In this document: positions 12,229-25,159 of the stretch, in pieces | Position numbering within the stretch: the first letter of the stretch is position 1 | How the letters are laid out: the number at the start of each line of letters is the position of its first letter | Source of the DNA: Megamerina dolium | Lineage: Eukaryota; Arthropoda; Insecta; Diptera; Megamerinidae | DNA length: 64,000 nt | Assembly: GCA_963854835.1 (NCBI GenBank) | Contig: OY978527.1 | Coordinates: 29,281,529 to 29,345,528 of the forward strand | Reading direction: 5' to 3' | Notes under the pieces: model-generated | Seen by the model: the letters and a program-made list of their open reading frames with translations, nothing else | Told to the model about the DNA's origin: nothing | Database searches by the model: none | Position numbers and translations under genes: made by a program

Positions 12229-15200
12229 ATGCGAGACACATTACAAAAACTGATTGAGCAATCGAAGTGAGTACTTACGAAAGAAGAGAAGCGGCAGTTG
12301 TGTATAAAATGCATTTGATTAAGTGAGGTAGTTGAAGTTGTTGCAAATGGGAAACCACGAAGTCCGCCGCGAACTTAAATTTAAATACGAATTTCCAAAA
12401 ATATACTTCTAATAGGAAACCAACTAAAATATTAAAATTGTGATCATTTGTTTTCATTGATTCATTTTTCAGCGCCACTTTTAGTGCGGATGATGTGCTT
12501 AAGGAATTTCGTTCAACTAAGGAGAAACGTTCTAATCGGCAATTGTTGAAAATATTAGAAATTATCTCAAAAACTCAACCAAAAGCTAGTGAACATTTGC
12601 AGGAGGCTGCGAAATTATTAGAAAAGTAATTATTATTAATATTTATATCAGTTTTATACTTTTATACGTTATTCCTATTGTTTGTGTGTTCTCTTTCTTG
12701 TTTCTGTTATGTTATTTAATAGAAAGGATCCATTTTATTGTCTCTTAAATTTCCTAAAACATTATTCCAATACGAATATTATGCAAACAATGCGAAAGAA
12801 AGACATTTCGACGTCTACACCTTTGTTGCCTACAAAAAAAGTTTTCGATGCCATCACACCAGATAACGTTTCTGAGGTTGTTTGACAATTTTTTTCTGAA
12901 ACCTATAGTAAATACTATAATTAATATTATTCCAGATCAAAGAACGTGTAGTACAAGCAGCGTCTAGTAATTTAAGTCGTGCCTCAACTTTGCAAAACAG
13001 TTCAATTAACACGGCACCTGGTATGAGTATTGTTTTACAGCATCAACATCAACAACAGCAGCAACCACAGTATCAACATCAGACTACTTCATTGTTTCCA
13101 GCAATCAATAAAAGTCGCACAGATTCGCTGTGGAGTTTTCATAATATTGACAATTTTCAATTTCAACACAGCAATGTGTCGGCGATACCGATTGCTAGTC
13201 AAGAGAACCTTTTATTGTATGACCTGATTTACTGTTTAACTGGAATGCGGGGGTCGTATATAACACCAGAGGATACGTGCCATGCGACAGCTGTTACAAC
13301 ATCGAATGGAGGTGGAACTGCGAATAGTTCTTGCATAAAATTTAAAATATCGGAACAAATACATAGTTCATTGCGTGACATTGCTCAAGAAATTCTACCT
13401 TTGGCATCACACTACACATGCGTGCAAAAATTTATACAGGGAGCAAGTTTTACTGATTGTGGTCAAGTGCTACAAGCTCTTAGTGAAGCCTTGAAAAATT
13501 TGATACATGACTACTATGTGAGTGGGGCGAATGAGATTCTGATATTCTAATATATTCGTAATTTTAATTATTGGATGCACTCATTTTAGTTATTACTAGC
13601 ACAATTGGAATCGGAATTGAATGTGGGAAATTTGACCTTACATAAAATGCTCTTCTACATACGACCAACTTTGAATACTATGGAAGTTTTAGCGGGTGCT
13701 GTGTCAGACATTGTGACGGTAATATTAATGGCATATTGAAAAAGTATTTTATTGTATTTACAATTTTAATACAATGTGTTTTATGTTCTTGTATCATTGG
13801 AAAGAATGAATTACGCGGTGGCCAAGCATTAACACTTCTATTCGACAAAATAAGCTCTCTAACTGGCGATGAAGAATCACAAAAGTTTATGGTGCAGCTA
13901 ACACAACAGGCTGCAATTCCATATATGAATGTTTTACAATTATGGATACAGAAGGGCGTAATCGTTGATCCGCAACAAGAATTTCTAGTAGAAGACAATG
14001 AAGTCATACGACGTGAGGAGTTACCGGAACATTATTCAGCCGATTACTGGGAAAAACGGTAAGCTATTTAATTGTTCCTTAGCATTTTAAGAATCATCTT
14101 CAAATCGATATGTAGTTATACTGTGCGCCGTGAGCGTATACCATGCTTCTTGGAAAAGGTATCGGATATAATATTACGGACAGGCAAATATCTCAATGTA
14201 ATACGTCAATGTGGTAAAAAAGTTACACCGCCACAAACGATGAATTTACAATTTTCACCAACCAATCAAAATCACATTACGGTTATCCAGAATGCATATC
14301 ATTTTGCTTCGAAAAATTTACTGGAAGTTTTACTAAAAGAAAATGATCTGATGGGACATCTTATGTCAGTTAAACGTTATTTGCTATTACATCAAGGCGA
14401 TTTTATAACACAATTTATGGATGCTTGTGAGGATGAGTTGGCAAAGAATGTTGATAAAGTATTTCCAATGACGCTGGAGAATCTTTTGGGTTTAACATTA
14501 CGTTTATCATCAGCTAAACATGATCCCTACAAGGATGATGTGCACTGTGAGTTGTTGACCTACGATTTGGTCACACAAATGTCCAAAATCATGAATAATG
14601 AAGAAGGTAAATTGGATATGATAAAATAAATTGCAATAAACCAACCGTCTACTAAAAGAAAAATATTTTTTCGGACTAAAACCTACAAATATGAAATATT
14701 TCTAAAATTCTCATGTACAAGCAAGTAAAGATAATAGAATATGATTAAATTAATTTAAATTGAACTAACAAAACAAAATTTTTATAAATAGATTATTGCT
14801 TGAGACAAACCAGCTGAATAGCTGTTAATTTAGATTGATTTTATATAGAATCCTTTTTTCCATGTTCATGTTTTCATTTTCCTATTAGAATTAAATTTTG
14901 TATTTTACATGTTTTAGTCCAAAAGTAAACTTTTTCCGGGCGATGGCTTGAAATCAGAAACATTTTTGTAAGACAATGTAATGTAATTGTTTCTAATCTA
15001 TCGACAGAATATTGGCAATCGCATGATCGTCTCGATTTGAATGGTTTGGAATGCTTTGCTTTTCGTTATGAGGTGAAATGGCCAGTTTCATTGGTTCTTA
15101 ATCATATTGCAATATCAAAATATCAAATGCTTTTCCGACAACTCTTCTACTGTAAACACGTTGAGCGGCAGCTATGCAAGTACGTACCACTAAAGCGTTT

Positions 15201-18200
15201 TCACGAGGCTCGCGGTAATCATGTATAAAATAAAATAAAAATATCGGCAATTTGACTTAGGGGCTCACAGGACACAACTATTCTGGAACAATAATCTTGA
15301 ATTAGTATGCCATAACTGCAGGGCATCCCTTAATGAGATGTTCGAGCAGGACCAATGATATAACAGCTAATCTTCGTGTGCAACTATTTCCCTTGTATGC
15401 CATTACCAATATGGTATTTGAATGGCGACATATAAACTACTTATAACTTCGGACACAACACACAAAATGAATGTCAGATGGGAGTTGATTTGTGAAATGT
15501 GCAACTACCCGACTTATCTGTCAATACTGGCCATCAAACGGACAGAAGACCTACTAGCGCCTAACAGGCACGCGGTCAGTATTCAGATACTATCGATTAT
15601 AACAACGGTTACCATTTGCTGTCGCCATGGATTCTATCCTCTAATTAACCCGACCATAAATCACAGATCTTTCCTTCCTAATGTTAGAAGGAAAGTTCCT
15701 ACTCTTTTGTTCGGGCTTCTCACGAAACACTTTGTTATTTTGCAGATGGTTGAGCACCACAATGCCCTGGAATCTCCATAAGTTCAAGCGTGTCCTTTCT
15801 TGCGATGGCGTTAAGTTTACCACGCTTTTTTTTTTCTATTGTAAAACTGTTGTGGTTCTGACACCCGTACCATTCCAAGACTACTCCATTGTTCCCTCGA
15901 AAGAGAATCGCGGATTGGATCCACGACCTACGGTTGAGAAGGCCAACGTACTAACCACTAAGCTACGACATTAATGGTTACTCTTCTCTAATATCTGTTT
16001 ACAAGATTAATGAAATGATTAGTGATCTTTACACTTAAAGTACTACAACAGGCTTCAGACTCCAAGGTTACTAAAGGCTCGTGATATAACTAAATAGAAC
16101 TGAACTTCGAGGATCGACGGGGAATTTACGTTTGCAAAATTCGAATAATTTTGAATCTCATTTAGGTTCGCACATAAAATTAGAAGGAATCTTTCGTTAT
16201 TGGTGGATGTGATAATATTAGAATGAATCTCATCAATTTCTGAACTATATGACAGAACCACTAATAAGTACGATTGCTTGATTTTGGCAAATTGAATTTG
16301 AAAACAAATTTCTAATAGCCTAGACAGACGGCAGCCTTAATACGGTTTAAGGGCGCACTTAATCGGAATAAAATAGTAACCTGACAGACGGCAGTATTGT
16401 GGATTAACTAAACAGCTGATTGCTCTTTTATTAGATTTGTTACTATCACTATCAATTTTTGTCATCTGTCACTCTCGATATGAGAAAATCTACAAGTAGT
16501 ACGTGAACTGAAAACTATCAGAAACTTGTAAATTGACATTCACAGTTCGTAATTGACAGCTGGATTTATTTGTTCGACAAGGCTTTTCATGTCGAAAACT
16601 ATTACAATTGCTGAACATTTTTTGTTAACGAACACTCCTATTGTTTTGTAAGTTGGATCAAGAAAAATTCACAATAGAAATTTTTCAGCACTGTTGCCAT
16701 CGTAAATTGCCCTAATCCTCTTTAACTTTGAGAATTAACTCGTATAGTTAATGCGGATTAGCTGCAGTTAATGCCCGAGTTAATTCGAATTAAATTGTTA
16801 ATCCGGATTAACGCTGCCGTCTGTCAGGGCTATAAGTGAATTTTATGCTTTAATCTTTTACGCCTTTAAAGTGGACCTCGTGGAAACCGTTGATAATATT
16901 CTAGTATATACAAAATTTAATGTTATTATTTTAGGATATGGAAAGAGAATTCAATTGCTAAAAAATTCTCACCGCAAGCAGCAGAACTTTATCGTTCTGC
17001 ATTCACTTTGCGTCAGCGCATGATGAATGCAGTACAGAATATTGAATACTATATGATGATTGAAGTGATTGAACCAAATTGGCATATTTTCATACAAAAT
17101 ATGAACAAAGTAAGTAGAAAAATACAATTTTGCGATAACTCTTTAGTAAAATGGAAATGAAATCATACGTTCGAATATGTTCCCATGTATATTGTCGACA
17201 AGATCATAACTGAAATGACTACATCTAATAAACTTTCAGGTGGAAAATGTTGATGAAGTTTTATCTTTTCATCAAAACTTTTTGGATTCATGTTTAAAGA
17301 ATTGTATGCTGACCGATACTACAATTTTGAATCGTTCAATATTTAAATTATGCAACATTTGTTTAAAATTCTGTGAATTTATACAGGTAAGCAGTAGTGT
17401 ATGTATAATAAATGCGAGTATATGTATCTTAACATTAGACATTTCATTAGTATCGCAAATAATATTTTTAATAATTCATAATAATTGCTTTGGCTTAACA
17501 ATTGTTTGCCCGTTTTCTTTTTTTGTCCTTTTACCTCTTCTATAAATGGATTGTATTTACTTATAAATTATGTGTATATTAAATATGCTTAAAAAATCAA
17601 ATACATTTCTATAAATACAATATATAATATATATATATATAGTATATATACATATCCCAAATTTTTATGTGTGTATTTTCGCTTTACTCCTCGTACAAAA
17701 ACCTTCAATTAGAAATCACAGCGTTTCTTTCTTGATGCTGAGCTTAAGTCTATGGTGTGCGACAGCAACGATGAGGACAATTCTGATTCGGATATTGATT
17801 TTTCGAGTCAGAAGCAGGTATAATACACAACAAATTGCTATTAATTGTATAAACAGTGTCAATATGATGTCATTTTAATAATTTGTTGTTCCTTTCCTTT
17901 TTTTTTTCCTTATATTTTCATTCAAAATTTGCTTACCATTTTTGTTTTATAAGCGACCTAAAAACAATAAGTTTTATGAATTTTGTCATAATAATTTTCA
18001 TATTTATTGTAAGATAGTATTTTTAGCGCTATGTTGGATTAATTCCTCTTTTTAGGGCAATTGCATTTTTTTTAAATTTTTTATTTTTTTCATATGTTTC
18101 TGTGTTTGTAGATAAATATTCCAAATAGCCCTGTATCTACATAAATTCTTAGCTATTTTGAATAACTTACACAATGGGTGCTTATAGGCCACATGTTCTC

Positions 18201-21200
18201 CAATTCTGACCACAATTGTATTTTTATGATTTCAAAGGCTGAAATGATAAGAGTATATACCTCGCAAAATCGCATAATTAGTTGAAGCTGTGATTTTTTA
18301 AGAGCCTTGGATTTGATTAAAAAAAAAAACATACAATTTAGAGAAATGTATAAAATCTTTATTTGAGTCGATAGAACGATCTATATAATTCAATGTTTAA
18401 AAATGATTTCATGTAAATGTTGATCGCGCCTCAAATGGTTCATACTCTGTCCAACATATCGGCCGGTACGTCATGAATAAATTCTTCAATATTGTCTTCC
18501 AGTGCGTCAACCGTTGCGGGCTTGTCGCTATAGACATGAGCCTTAACATAGTCCCACAAAAAATAGTCTAAAGGCGTTAAGTCGCACGATCTAGGCGGCC
18601 AATTAACAGGCCCCAAGCGTGAAATAAACTGTTTACCGAACTCGCCTCTCAATTGAGCCATTGTTTCGCGTGCTGTGTGGCATGTAGCACCGTCTTGTTG
18701 AAACCACATGTCAGCCAAGTCCAGCTCTTCCATTTTGGGCAAAAAAAGAGTTTGTAATCATCGCACGGTAGCGCTCGCCACTCACAGTAACGTTCCTGCC
18801 TTCGTCGTCTTTGAAAAAGTACGGTCCAATGATGCCACCGACCCATAATCCAAACCAAACAGTGCATTTTTCGGGATGCATTGGCAGGTCTTGCAGTGCT
18901 TCTGGCTACTCTTCACACCAAATACGGAAATTTTGATTGTTCATGTATCCATTCAACCAGAAGTGAGCTTCGTCGCTAAAATGGAACAAGTGCACGATGC
19001 ACTTTCTTAACCGAGCATGAATTTTGATAATAAAATTCAATAATCGCAAGTGTTGTTCGTTTGTAAGTCGATTCATGGTTAAATTATAGACCAAACAACA
19101 TGTTCTACAGTAATAGCTGAGCTGCCAAAAACAATTTTGCCAAAAAGAAAGTTGCTAAAAAATCACCCTGTATAAGTAGTACTGTACCGAAAAGAACCTG
19201 CACACTTCTAAATTAAAATTAAAATCAAACGCATTACATCCATTAGAAAGTTAACCACAGTACGAATCAAAGCCACTTTAAGAAAGTCATTATTGGAGTA
19301 ACTTTTGTGACACACAATTCGTAATCCAGCGGGTTCAAATCAGACTGTTGGTAAATTGGTTTGTAGCCAGGTTTGGGTGCTTCCTTAGAATTCCGTGCTT
19401 ACACCCTATTATTTTGCTTGTTAAGCTTTTCCCTTACGGTAGAAAATTTTTTATTGGTAAACAATATTTTTCAAAGCTGCAGTCACCAAATGTCCATTAC
19501 GGAGTTTGAAAGCTTCAAGTCCAAAGTATTTTTTAATAATTCGACTCATGGGCTTTTGCGAGATGATGTTTTATTTTCGGAGCAGATTTCGCTGAATTTG
19601 TGATTTGACATATTTGATGATTTGCGGCGTTGGATTGCGCGTGGACGCCCCGACCTTTAACATCTTCAGTCTCCTCAAACAGTTTTATGCACCGGTAGAC
19701 GAACTACGACTAATCCCGAGCGGGCGGATCATTTTGAAACTATCATCTTTTCTCATTTCACACTTAAATAGCGCTATGACAGCGATACGGTTCTCGTTAT
19801 CTGATCACTCCATGGTGATAGTTGAAACAATTCAGAGTTACCGGTAAGACTAGAGCTTTCAGATTATATTTCATAAACCATGCAGTGATAACGAGGTATG
19901 TTCATAATTAAGGTGGGAGATACCTGTTCTCTCGAAAACAGACTGAAAAGTAGAAGAAACAAGAGAGGAAGAAAATCGAATCTTAAAAGTAAGGTTCTGA
20001 CTTAAACTTATCAAGAAATTCAATGTCTGTGAGAAATTTGGCAAAAACATATGAAAGCAGTGCGTCCATAATGGAGAGAGTAAAGAAAAGGCATATCTTA
20101 AAAGCCTACAAATGGCCTTAAAACTATTGCATTTTGCACGAAGGCCACTATTTCGACCGAAATTTTTAAAAGAAGAGTATACCGCCGCCCCATTCTATTT
20201 TTTTAAAAACACAATGTTTCAGTAATATTTTCGCACGACTTAGCTACAATATGCTATTTCCACTTCTTTTTGAAGATCACAAGCTCTAATTGAATACCTT
20301 AATTTCTAATACTCACTCTTTTCACTCGGCTTTTAAAAATAATTCCCATGTAGCACTTTAGTTTCTTTTTCCTTTCAAGTTCTTTATTTTTCACTTTCGG
20401 GTTTTTCTTTTGAACTTTTGCTTAATCACTATAATTTACAATTTTACTTAGTCACCGTAATTTACAATTATATAATCTCCTTAGGCACTATAATTTCTTG
20501 TTATATAATCTTCCTAGTCACTATAATTTCTTGTTATATAATATTCTTAGTCACTATAATCTTCTATTCTTAGCTAACTTAATTACTGAATTTCTCTTAT
20601 TTTATATAGCCTACATTTACAATGTTCGCGAATATAGAAATTGCAATTTTTTCAGTAGGTCAATTCATTGCCATTTCCTCAGAAGGTCATCGTTATAATT
20701 TCAGCTTTGTTTTGCATAATCAGAGACGTATAATTTTGGCTCACAACAGAGTGCAGAATTTAATGGAGGAGATAAAACAAAAAATTCAGTAAAGATTGAC
20801 AGATCAATATTTTTACAAGATTTAATAGAAAGTGAAATAAAATATGTTTATTTTGAATAATAAATTCCATTCGATTTCCGATCTTCGCTGATTCATATTA
20901 TGAACTGTCGATGCAACCATGTCGAAATTTTCGTTGAACATCGAATTTTCTGTCGAACAGAATTCTGCTTCCCTTGTTATATCGAAATGAATGATCGAAT
21001 GAGCGTCAGAATACTAAATGAAAATTCGTTCGATCAGCACTTTCGACCACAGGCGAAGATCGAATGCAACCCATATTAAGGGCCCAAGTTACAAGCTAAA
21101 TATATATTTTTTGTGTACCCTGAAAGATCGATGTTATCTGAACAATTACAGAAACGAATTAAACTCTGTAGCGAATATCGTCCGGATTGGGATTGGGTCT

Positions 21201-22536
21201 GTGAATTGTTTTGGAATGCATAAGGCAGAATAATTGTCCACACAAAGGCTATATGAATCTGAAGTACAATTTTACAAAAGGATTCAATATAGAACTAAGT
21301 GGCACGTATAACCTGGTTCAGCATATGATTACGTGGCTTACAGACGGAAGCTTAACAGAAGAGGAGTCTAAAACTGGGGTTTTCAGACAAAATACTCGAG
21401 GTAATGGGCTAACACCCAAGCAATTTTGATCGGCAGTCAGGCAGCCATTACGCGTTAGACTCCTATAATGTGAAATCCAAACTGCTTTCAGATGCCTACA
21501 CAAAATAATTGCACTGGGTTATACGGGAATGTAGAAGCTAGCAAGGAACTGAACTGCTATACACTTAAGGGCTTATGGTTACATCCAAATAAAATGTAGT
21601 CCAAAGTAGAACTTCGCTTGTGTTAAAATTGAAAACGTCCTAAAATTATACGCATAGTAATAGGTTGAATTTTAATTAACAAATTTCGTTTGCTTTTTTA
21701 TATTTGTTGTTTTGCATCAATATCAATCCATGGCGAGCACAAAATTACTTAAAACCTCTGCTCTGAATGAATTGGTTGATTTTCAATGTACGAATTGTAG
21801 ATTTTCGGTTGCTTTTTGTATTCTTTTTGCATGTATTTCTTGAAATTACCTTTCAAAATGAAAAGAAATCAATATAATGTAGAATATAAATGTAAAAAAC
21901 TATGACTGTGCGATTAATCGTTTAATCAAACGATTGGATTAATCAAAACTCTGATTAATTTTTTGAATAATCGTGATTTTGAAATTATTTGATTAAGTAA
22001 AACAAAAAAAAAGACGGGTGGGTTTTGAAAACTACGAAAACAATAATTGGTTTAAAATTGTTATTGCTGATTAATCCAATAATTCATTTTGATTAATATA
22101 ATTGTTTGTGTAAACATTTAATCGCAAAATTGTTTGGAGAAACTAAACCATTTTCCCGGCGAGTACTTTTCGGAGAAATTTACAACAATAGAGTTCTTTA
22201 TATTTTATTTATTTGTATTTACATCGATTCTTTATCACTTTCTAAATTTTGGATTAATTTATCAATTTCAAAAGCGTTAATTATTTCTATGAAATTTCTT
22301 CTTTCAAGTCCGAATCATCGCTAGCACCAACAGATACATTTTCGGAGCGTATTAAACGTTTTGATTTGGAATTCACTGGCCTACTTATTGGACTATTAAA
22401 GCAAATTAATGATGTTGCATCTGATAATCCATCAGATCGTTTTATCAATCTCGTGCATCGTATTAATTTCAACTCTTTCTACAATGAACAAATGGAGAAG
22501 TTGTGTGCAAAGGATTCCATGACATCGCATCATTGA
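12229..22536 (+). CDS. Grip91: Gamma-tubulin complex component 3 (Grip91/GCP3)
   Basis: GCP3 pairs with GCP2 and gamma-tubulin in the small complex that builds the ring complex, nucleating microtubules at centrosomes and spindles. Twelve exons join without a frame break: 12229-12266, 12473-12625, 12723-12876, 12936-13517, 13590-13718, 13805-14058, 14116-14606, 15008-15179, 16935-17109, 17240-17386, 17713-17817, 22309-22536. They give 875 codons. Residues ~150-165 are Gln/His-rich. The GCP N-terminal (Grip1) domain starts near residue 207 (LLLYDLIYCLTGMRGSYI), with VQKFIQGASFTDCGQVLQAL and the exon 6 block LRGGQALTLLFDKIS. The gamma-tubulin-binding C-terminal half includes FRYEVKWPVSLVLN, FRQLFYCKHVER, MMNAVQNIEYYMM and FHQNFLDSCLKNCML. 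An acidic stretch (SNDEDNSDSDIDF) interrupts the C-terminal part. Most donors are GTRAGT-like; the exon 3 donor (GTTGTT) is poor. Introns 8 and 11 are swollen by transposons. Confidence 0.95.
14630..15007 (+). other. Grip91 intron 7, no insert recognised
   Basis: Intron 7 (14607-15007) is ordinary AT-rich sequence. It reads in frame from exon 7 for a few codons to a TAA at 14627-14629, followed by an AATAAA at 14635-14640. Intron retention would thus truncate the protein. There is no evidence that this is used. Confidence 0.4.
15860..15974 (-). mobile_element. SINE copy 5, head fragment
   Basis: Only the tRNA-like head and a little adjoining body remain (reverse complement of the 'gtagctcagtggttagt..' region near 15950-15972). 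It lies in Grip91 intron 8. No target-site duplication was seen. Confidence 0.6.
16316..16832. mobile_element. MITE family 'TAGCCTAGACAGACGGC', copy A (Grip91 intron 8)
   Basis: This 517-bp element has inverted ends TAGCCTAGACAGACGGCAGC and a diverged GCTGCCGTCTGTCAGGGCTA. Flanking TAA at 16313-16315 and 16833-16835 is a 3-bp target-site duplication of the TWA type used by PIF/Harbinger elements. There is no coding capacity. Copies B and C in this window align over the whole length. Confidence 0.9.
18286..19170 (-). mobile_element. DD41D mariner relic 1 (Grip91 intron 11)
   Basis: Mariner-type element of about 885 bp. The high-coordinate end is CAGGGTGATTTTTTA reading inward and is flanked by TA; the low end is a mutated match. 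Minus-strand frames encode transposase pieces: FSDEAHFWLNGY (first Asp), WFQQDGATCHTARET (second Asp) and WPPRSCDLTPLDYF (third Asp). Forty-one residues separate the second and third Asp, the DD41D signature. The N-terminal DNA-binding half is mostly deleted and frames are broken, so it is inactive. Known DD41D elements include 'rosa' of Ceratitis rosa. Confidence 0.88.
19235..19850 (-). mobile_element. Second mariner-like relic, other subfamily
   Basis: Minus-strand frames read SDNENRIAVIALFKC, IRPLGISRS and FKLRNGHLVTAALKN, a mariner-type helix-turn-helix N-terminus that begins near an ATG at 19811-19813. After a large deletion, a C-terminal catalytic piece SDLNPLDYELC follows at about 19320-19350. 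Stops and frame shifts are present, and exact termini were not found. The N-terminus differs from the DD41D relic next door, so this is a separate insertion. Confidence 0.65.
20868..21085. mobile_element. Degenerate MITE related to 29898-30277
   Basis: Pieces such as 'gatcttcgctgatt', 'gaatgagygtcataa', 'ccaaatgaaaattcgttc' and 'ctttcgaccaca' are shared in the same order with the better copy at 29898-30277. The ends are diverged. It lies within Grip91 intron 11. Confidence 0.55.
21326..21560 (+). mobile_element. Non-LTR retrotransposon RNase H relic
   Basis: The frame reads ITWLTDGSLTEEESKTGVF, matching the first catalytic Asp block (TDGS) of LINE RNase H domains. After a deletion it continues in broken frames with pieces resembling the DSQAAI and PGHTG.EGNE.AD blocks. 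It is a dead fragment in Grip91 intron 11; its clade cannot be assigned. Confidence 0.5.
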
Positions 22537-22578
22537 CATACCACAATTTTATGAATAATTAATTAATACCTAATGCAT

Positions 22579-22588
22579 AATAAATAAA
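22579..22588 (+). promoter_or_regulatory. Poly(A) signals after Grip91
   Basis: Two overlapping AATAAA hexamers begin 43 and 47 bases after the Grip91 stop codon. This is a short 3' UTR consistent with the gene's end and supports the final exon. Confidence 0.6.
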
Positions 22589-22901
22589 ATTTCTTTTAAA
22601 TACTAATGTATTATCACATTGATGAAACAAAATCTGTATGCATTCAATTTTATTAATCCCATATAATTTTGTTACATATTACATAAATTGAAATTTACGT
22701 GTGGCCATTATCAATGATTAAAAATATTTCTTAAATTATTGGTTAAAAAAATATAATAAATAAATAAATAACAAAAATTAACAAAATATAATATGTGGTT
22801 ATTAATAATAGTTTGTTTAGTTGAAGCTATACCATTTTACAATATGTAGCATATACCAACTGGTAAATTGCCTTAAAAAAATCGGGAACAACTATAGAAT
22901 A

Positions 22902-24861
22902 TAGCCCACTGAAAGGAAAAAAAATTCTTCGTATAGGGCATATTTTTGTGAATATAAAAAACCAAATTTTTTTTGTAGCTAACGCCAATATAAAGCGTGG
23001 CTCAAGGTCATAGTTCAAATTTACGATCGAATTTACTCAATAAATTCGCAATTTTTGTTTACTATATGGGTATCAAATGAAATGTCTTTTCGACACCTTT
23101 TCATTGATATATATCTCCAAATGTAGTTTCGCGGCCATCAGTATTTCGGATGAATGACCCTTTTAGACCCGACGCTGGCTTCGCGACCAACAATATTTCA
23201 CAAGAGTCTTTTTAGAATGTAATTATTTTTGTTTTTTTATTCTATTTCAATTTCACATTCATTAGTAAATTTAACAAAAATTGGCTGTAGCGAATTGTAC
23301 AGCACTACAGCCATCTTGTGAAAATGCTTAAGCACATCAATATGCCAAATATCCTTCGAAGTGGCTCTTGCTTCTGTGATATTCAGGGCATGGAGTACTT
23401 CACATGCCTCCATGCCCTTCAATTGTGTTGGTGTGCTGCATTGTTACAGGATCCTTGAAGTTTATGGAGTGGTTCACTTTGAAATATTCAAAGCCCTCCT
23501 CCGATAAACAGTTGTAAGCCTTAAATATAAAACTATTATTAATTGACCAAGTTAGAGAAATCAGACACAATAGTTGTGCCGGGATGAATCAATTTCTTGA
23601 TAATAGAGAGCAGGGTTTCTTTGTCTCTTCTCTCCACAGAGACAAAAACGTAGAGGTTGCTACCTCTCTCTACACCACCGAATACCCACTGCCCCTCAAC
23701 TGCATGACCCCGATGGTACTTCCACTTCCCGAACTTGCTCTCGTCTATTTCTACTACTACGCCACTTCCCGACAAAAGCTTGACCAATCTATGGGCGTAC
23801 AACTTTATGCCTTCATCATAAAATCTTGCGTGGTGTTATTCACCCATACACATGAGAACGCAATCAATTTTTTCAAAGGCAACTTTGACTTGTCGAAGAA
23901 AGTGCCATTCCTCAGCGACAACTCAATGTTGCATCTTGCCGTTTTCTTTCTATTTGCCGAAAAAATTCTACATATTACAACAAAGATATCTATTGTATAT
24001 AGAACATGAACACTACGTCCAAACATAGCTATCTAAAGTTCTGGCTGATTTCACCAGCTTCAAGTTATGCCATTCACACATGCGTAATCTCCCTCCCGTA
24101 GAATTAAACCCCATTCTATCAGCTGAGCGATTGCGTTGTCGGGAACGCTAAAATCATCCGTGGACTCAAACAAACTAAACATTTTAGATATACTCCAAAC
24201 ACTCATTTTTATGTTGCACTTCAAACACTTCAATCAAAACCAAATGAATCACAGTAATTTCCGGTAAATTAACGGTTATATTTTGAAAAGTGTAACCGAC
24301 GGCATATTTTTATTCCCGGCCAAAAACATTTTACATAAACAATGGTGTTCTTATCGAATTAGCAGAAAGTGATAATTATTACTAAATTATATTATACCAA
24401 TTTTCTTTAAATTCTTTTATTTACATTTATACTACAATTCTCCGTTATCTCACCACTTTTCCTTATGCAATCAATTGCAGTAGACGAAGTATGAAGATTT
24501 AAAAAAATATTAAAAATACATAAAATTTATTTTTAAATATGTTTAATACACCATTGGAAAGGAAATTGCATGGCCTTTAATATGGTGCTAAATTTTATAT
24601 AGGTTATTTGGACTTATTTTCGGACTTATTTTTGGAAAAAAAATTCAATTTTTTTATTTAAAGGTATTAGAAATACCTTTCTTTTGATATCCATATTGTA
24701 AAGAAAAATTGCAAATTTATTGAGTAATTTCGATCGCAAGTTTGAACTTTGATCTTGAGCCACGCTTTATATGTGCGTTAGCTACAAAAAAAATTTGTTT
24801 TTTTATATTCACAAAAATAGGCTCTAACGAAGAAAAAATTTTTATTTCTTTCAGTGGGCTA
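22902..24861 (-). mobile_element. Merlin DNA transposon with ~190-bp inverted arms
   Basis: The left arm (22902-23090) and right arm (24672-24861) are inverted copies of each other, beginning TAGCCCACTGAAAG on each side and about 85-90% alike by eye. Between them lies a minus-strand Merlin (IS1016/IS1595-like) transposase relic. No 8-9 bp target-site duplication could be fixed at the arm edges, so the arms could instead belong to a larger element carrying Merlin. It begins about 365 bp after the Grip91 stop. Confidence 0.75.
23400..24182 (-). pseudogene. Merlin-type (DDE_Tnp_IS1595) transposase, broken
   Basis: This is a cut-and-paste transposase remnant. Reading on the minus strand from the ATG at 24180-24182: MFSLFESTDDFSVPD opens the frame; a cysteine/zinc region and 'LRNGTFFDKSKLPLKKLI' follow; then the catalytic core 'VVVEIDESKFGKWKYHRGH' (first Asp), 'EGQWVFGGVERGS', 'GTTIVSDF' (second Asp) and, in another frame, 'VNHSINFKDPV…NTIEGH' (Glu). 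All three acidic residues are still present, but at least two frameshifts or stops break the frame near 24030, 23800 and 23540. The family call rests on the EIDESKFGKxKY and EGQWVFGGxERGS blocks, which are characteristic of Merlin/ISXO2-like transposases. Confidence 0.85.
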
Positions 24862-25159
24862 TCCTATACTTATGCTAAAAATCGTGTTCTGCAGACGGAA
24901 CAATAAGGTCTAGGAGGTGTTTTCCTTCTTGTGCCTTACTTCTTTCACGAAAATGATTTAAAAGAAGGATTTTAAAGAATGCTTCAGAATGAATAATAAT
25001 ATCTGGTGAATATGGCGGATGTAGTAAAATTTCCCATTACAATTCTTCGATTTTATTCCTGATCTTCTTCGCTGTATGAGACCATATTTTCTGCGTACTA
25101 ACGATGCTCAATCTTTCATTCTGTCGTAACTTTTGGCAACTTTGGTTTGATTTGCTTCT

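Noticed and set aside
13030..14007. Other-frame ORFs over Grip91 exons 4-6
   Set aside because: Shadows of the confirmed Grip91 coding frame.
15422..15975. Overlapping frames of 97-119 codons in Grip91 intron 8
   Set aside because: No domain recognised; the 3' part overlaps a SINE head fragment, and the stretch lies in an intron between two confirmed exons.
23584..24009. 141-codon plus-strand frame
   Set aside because: It is the antisense of the Merlin transposase relic, whose minus-strand frames carry the family motifs.
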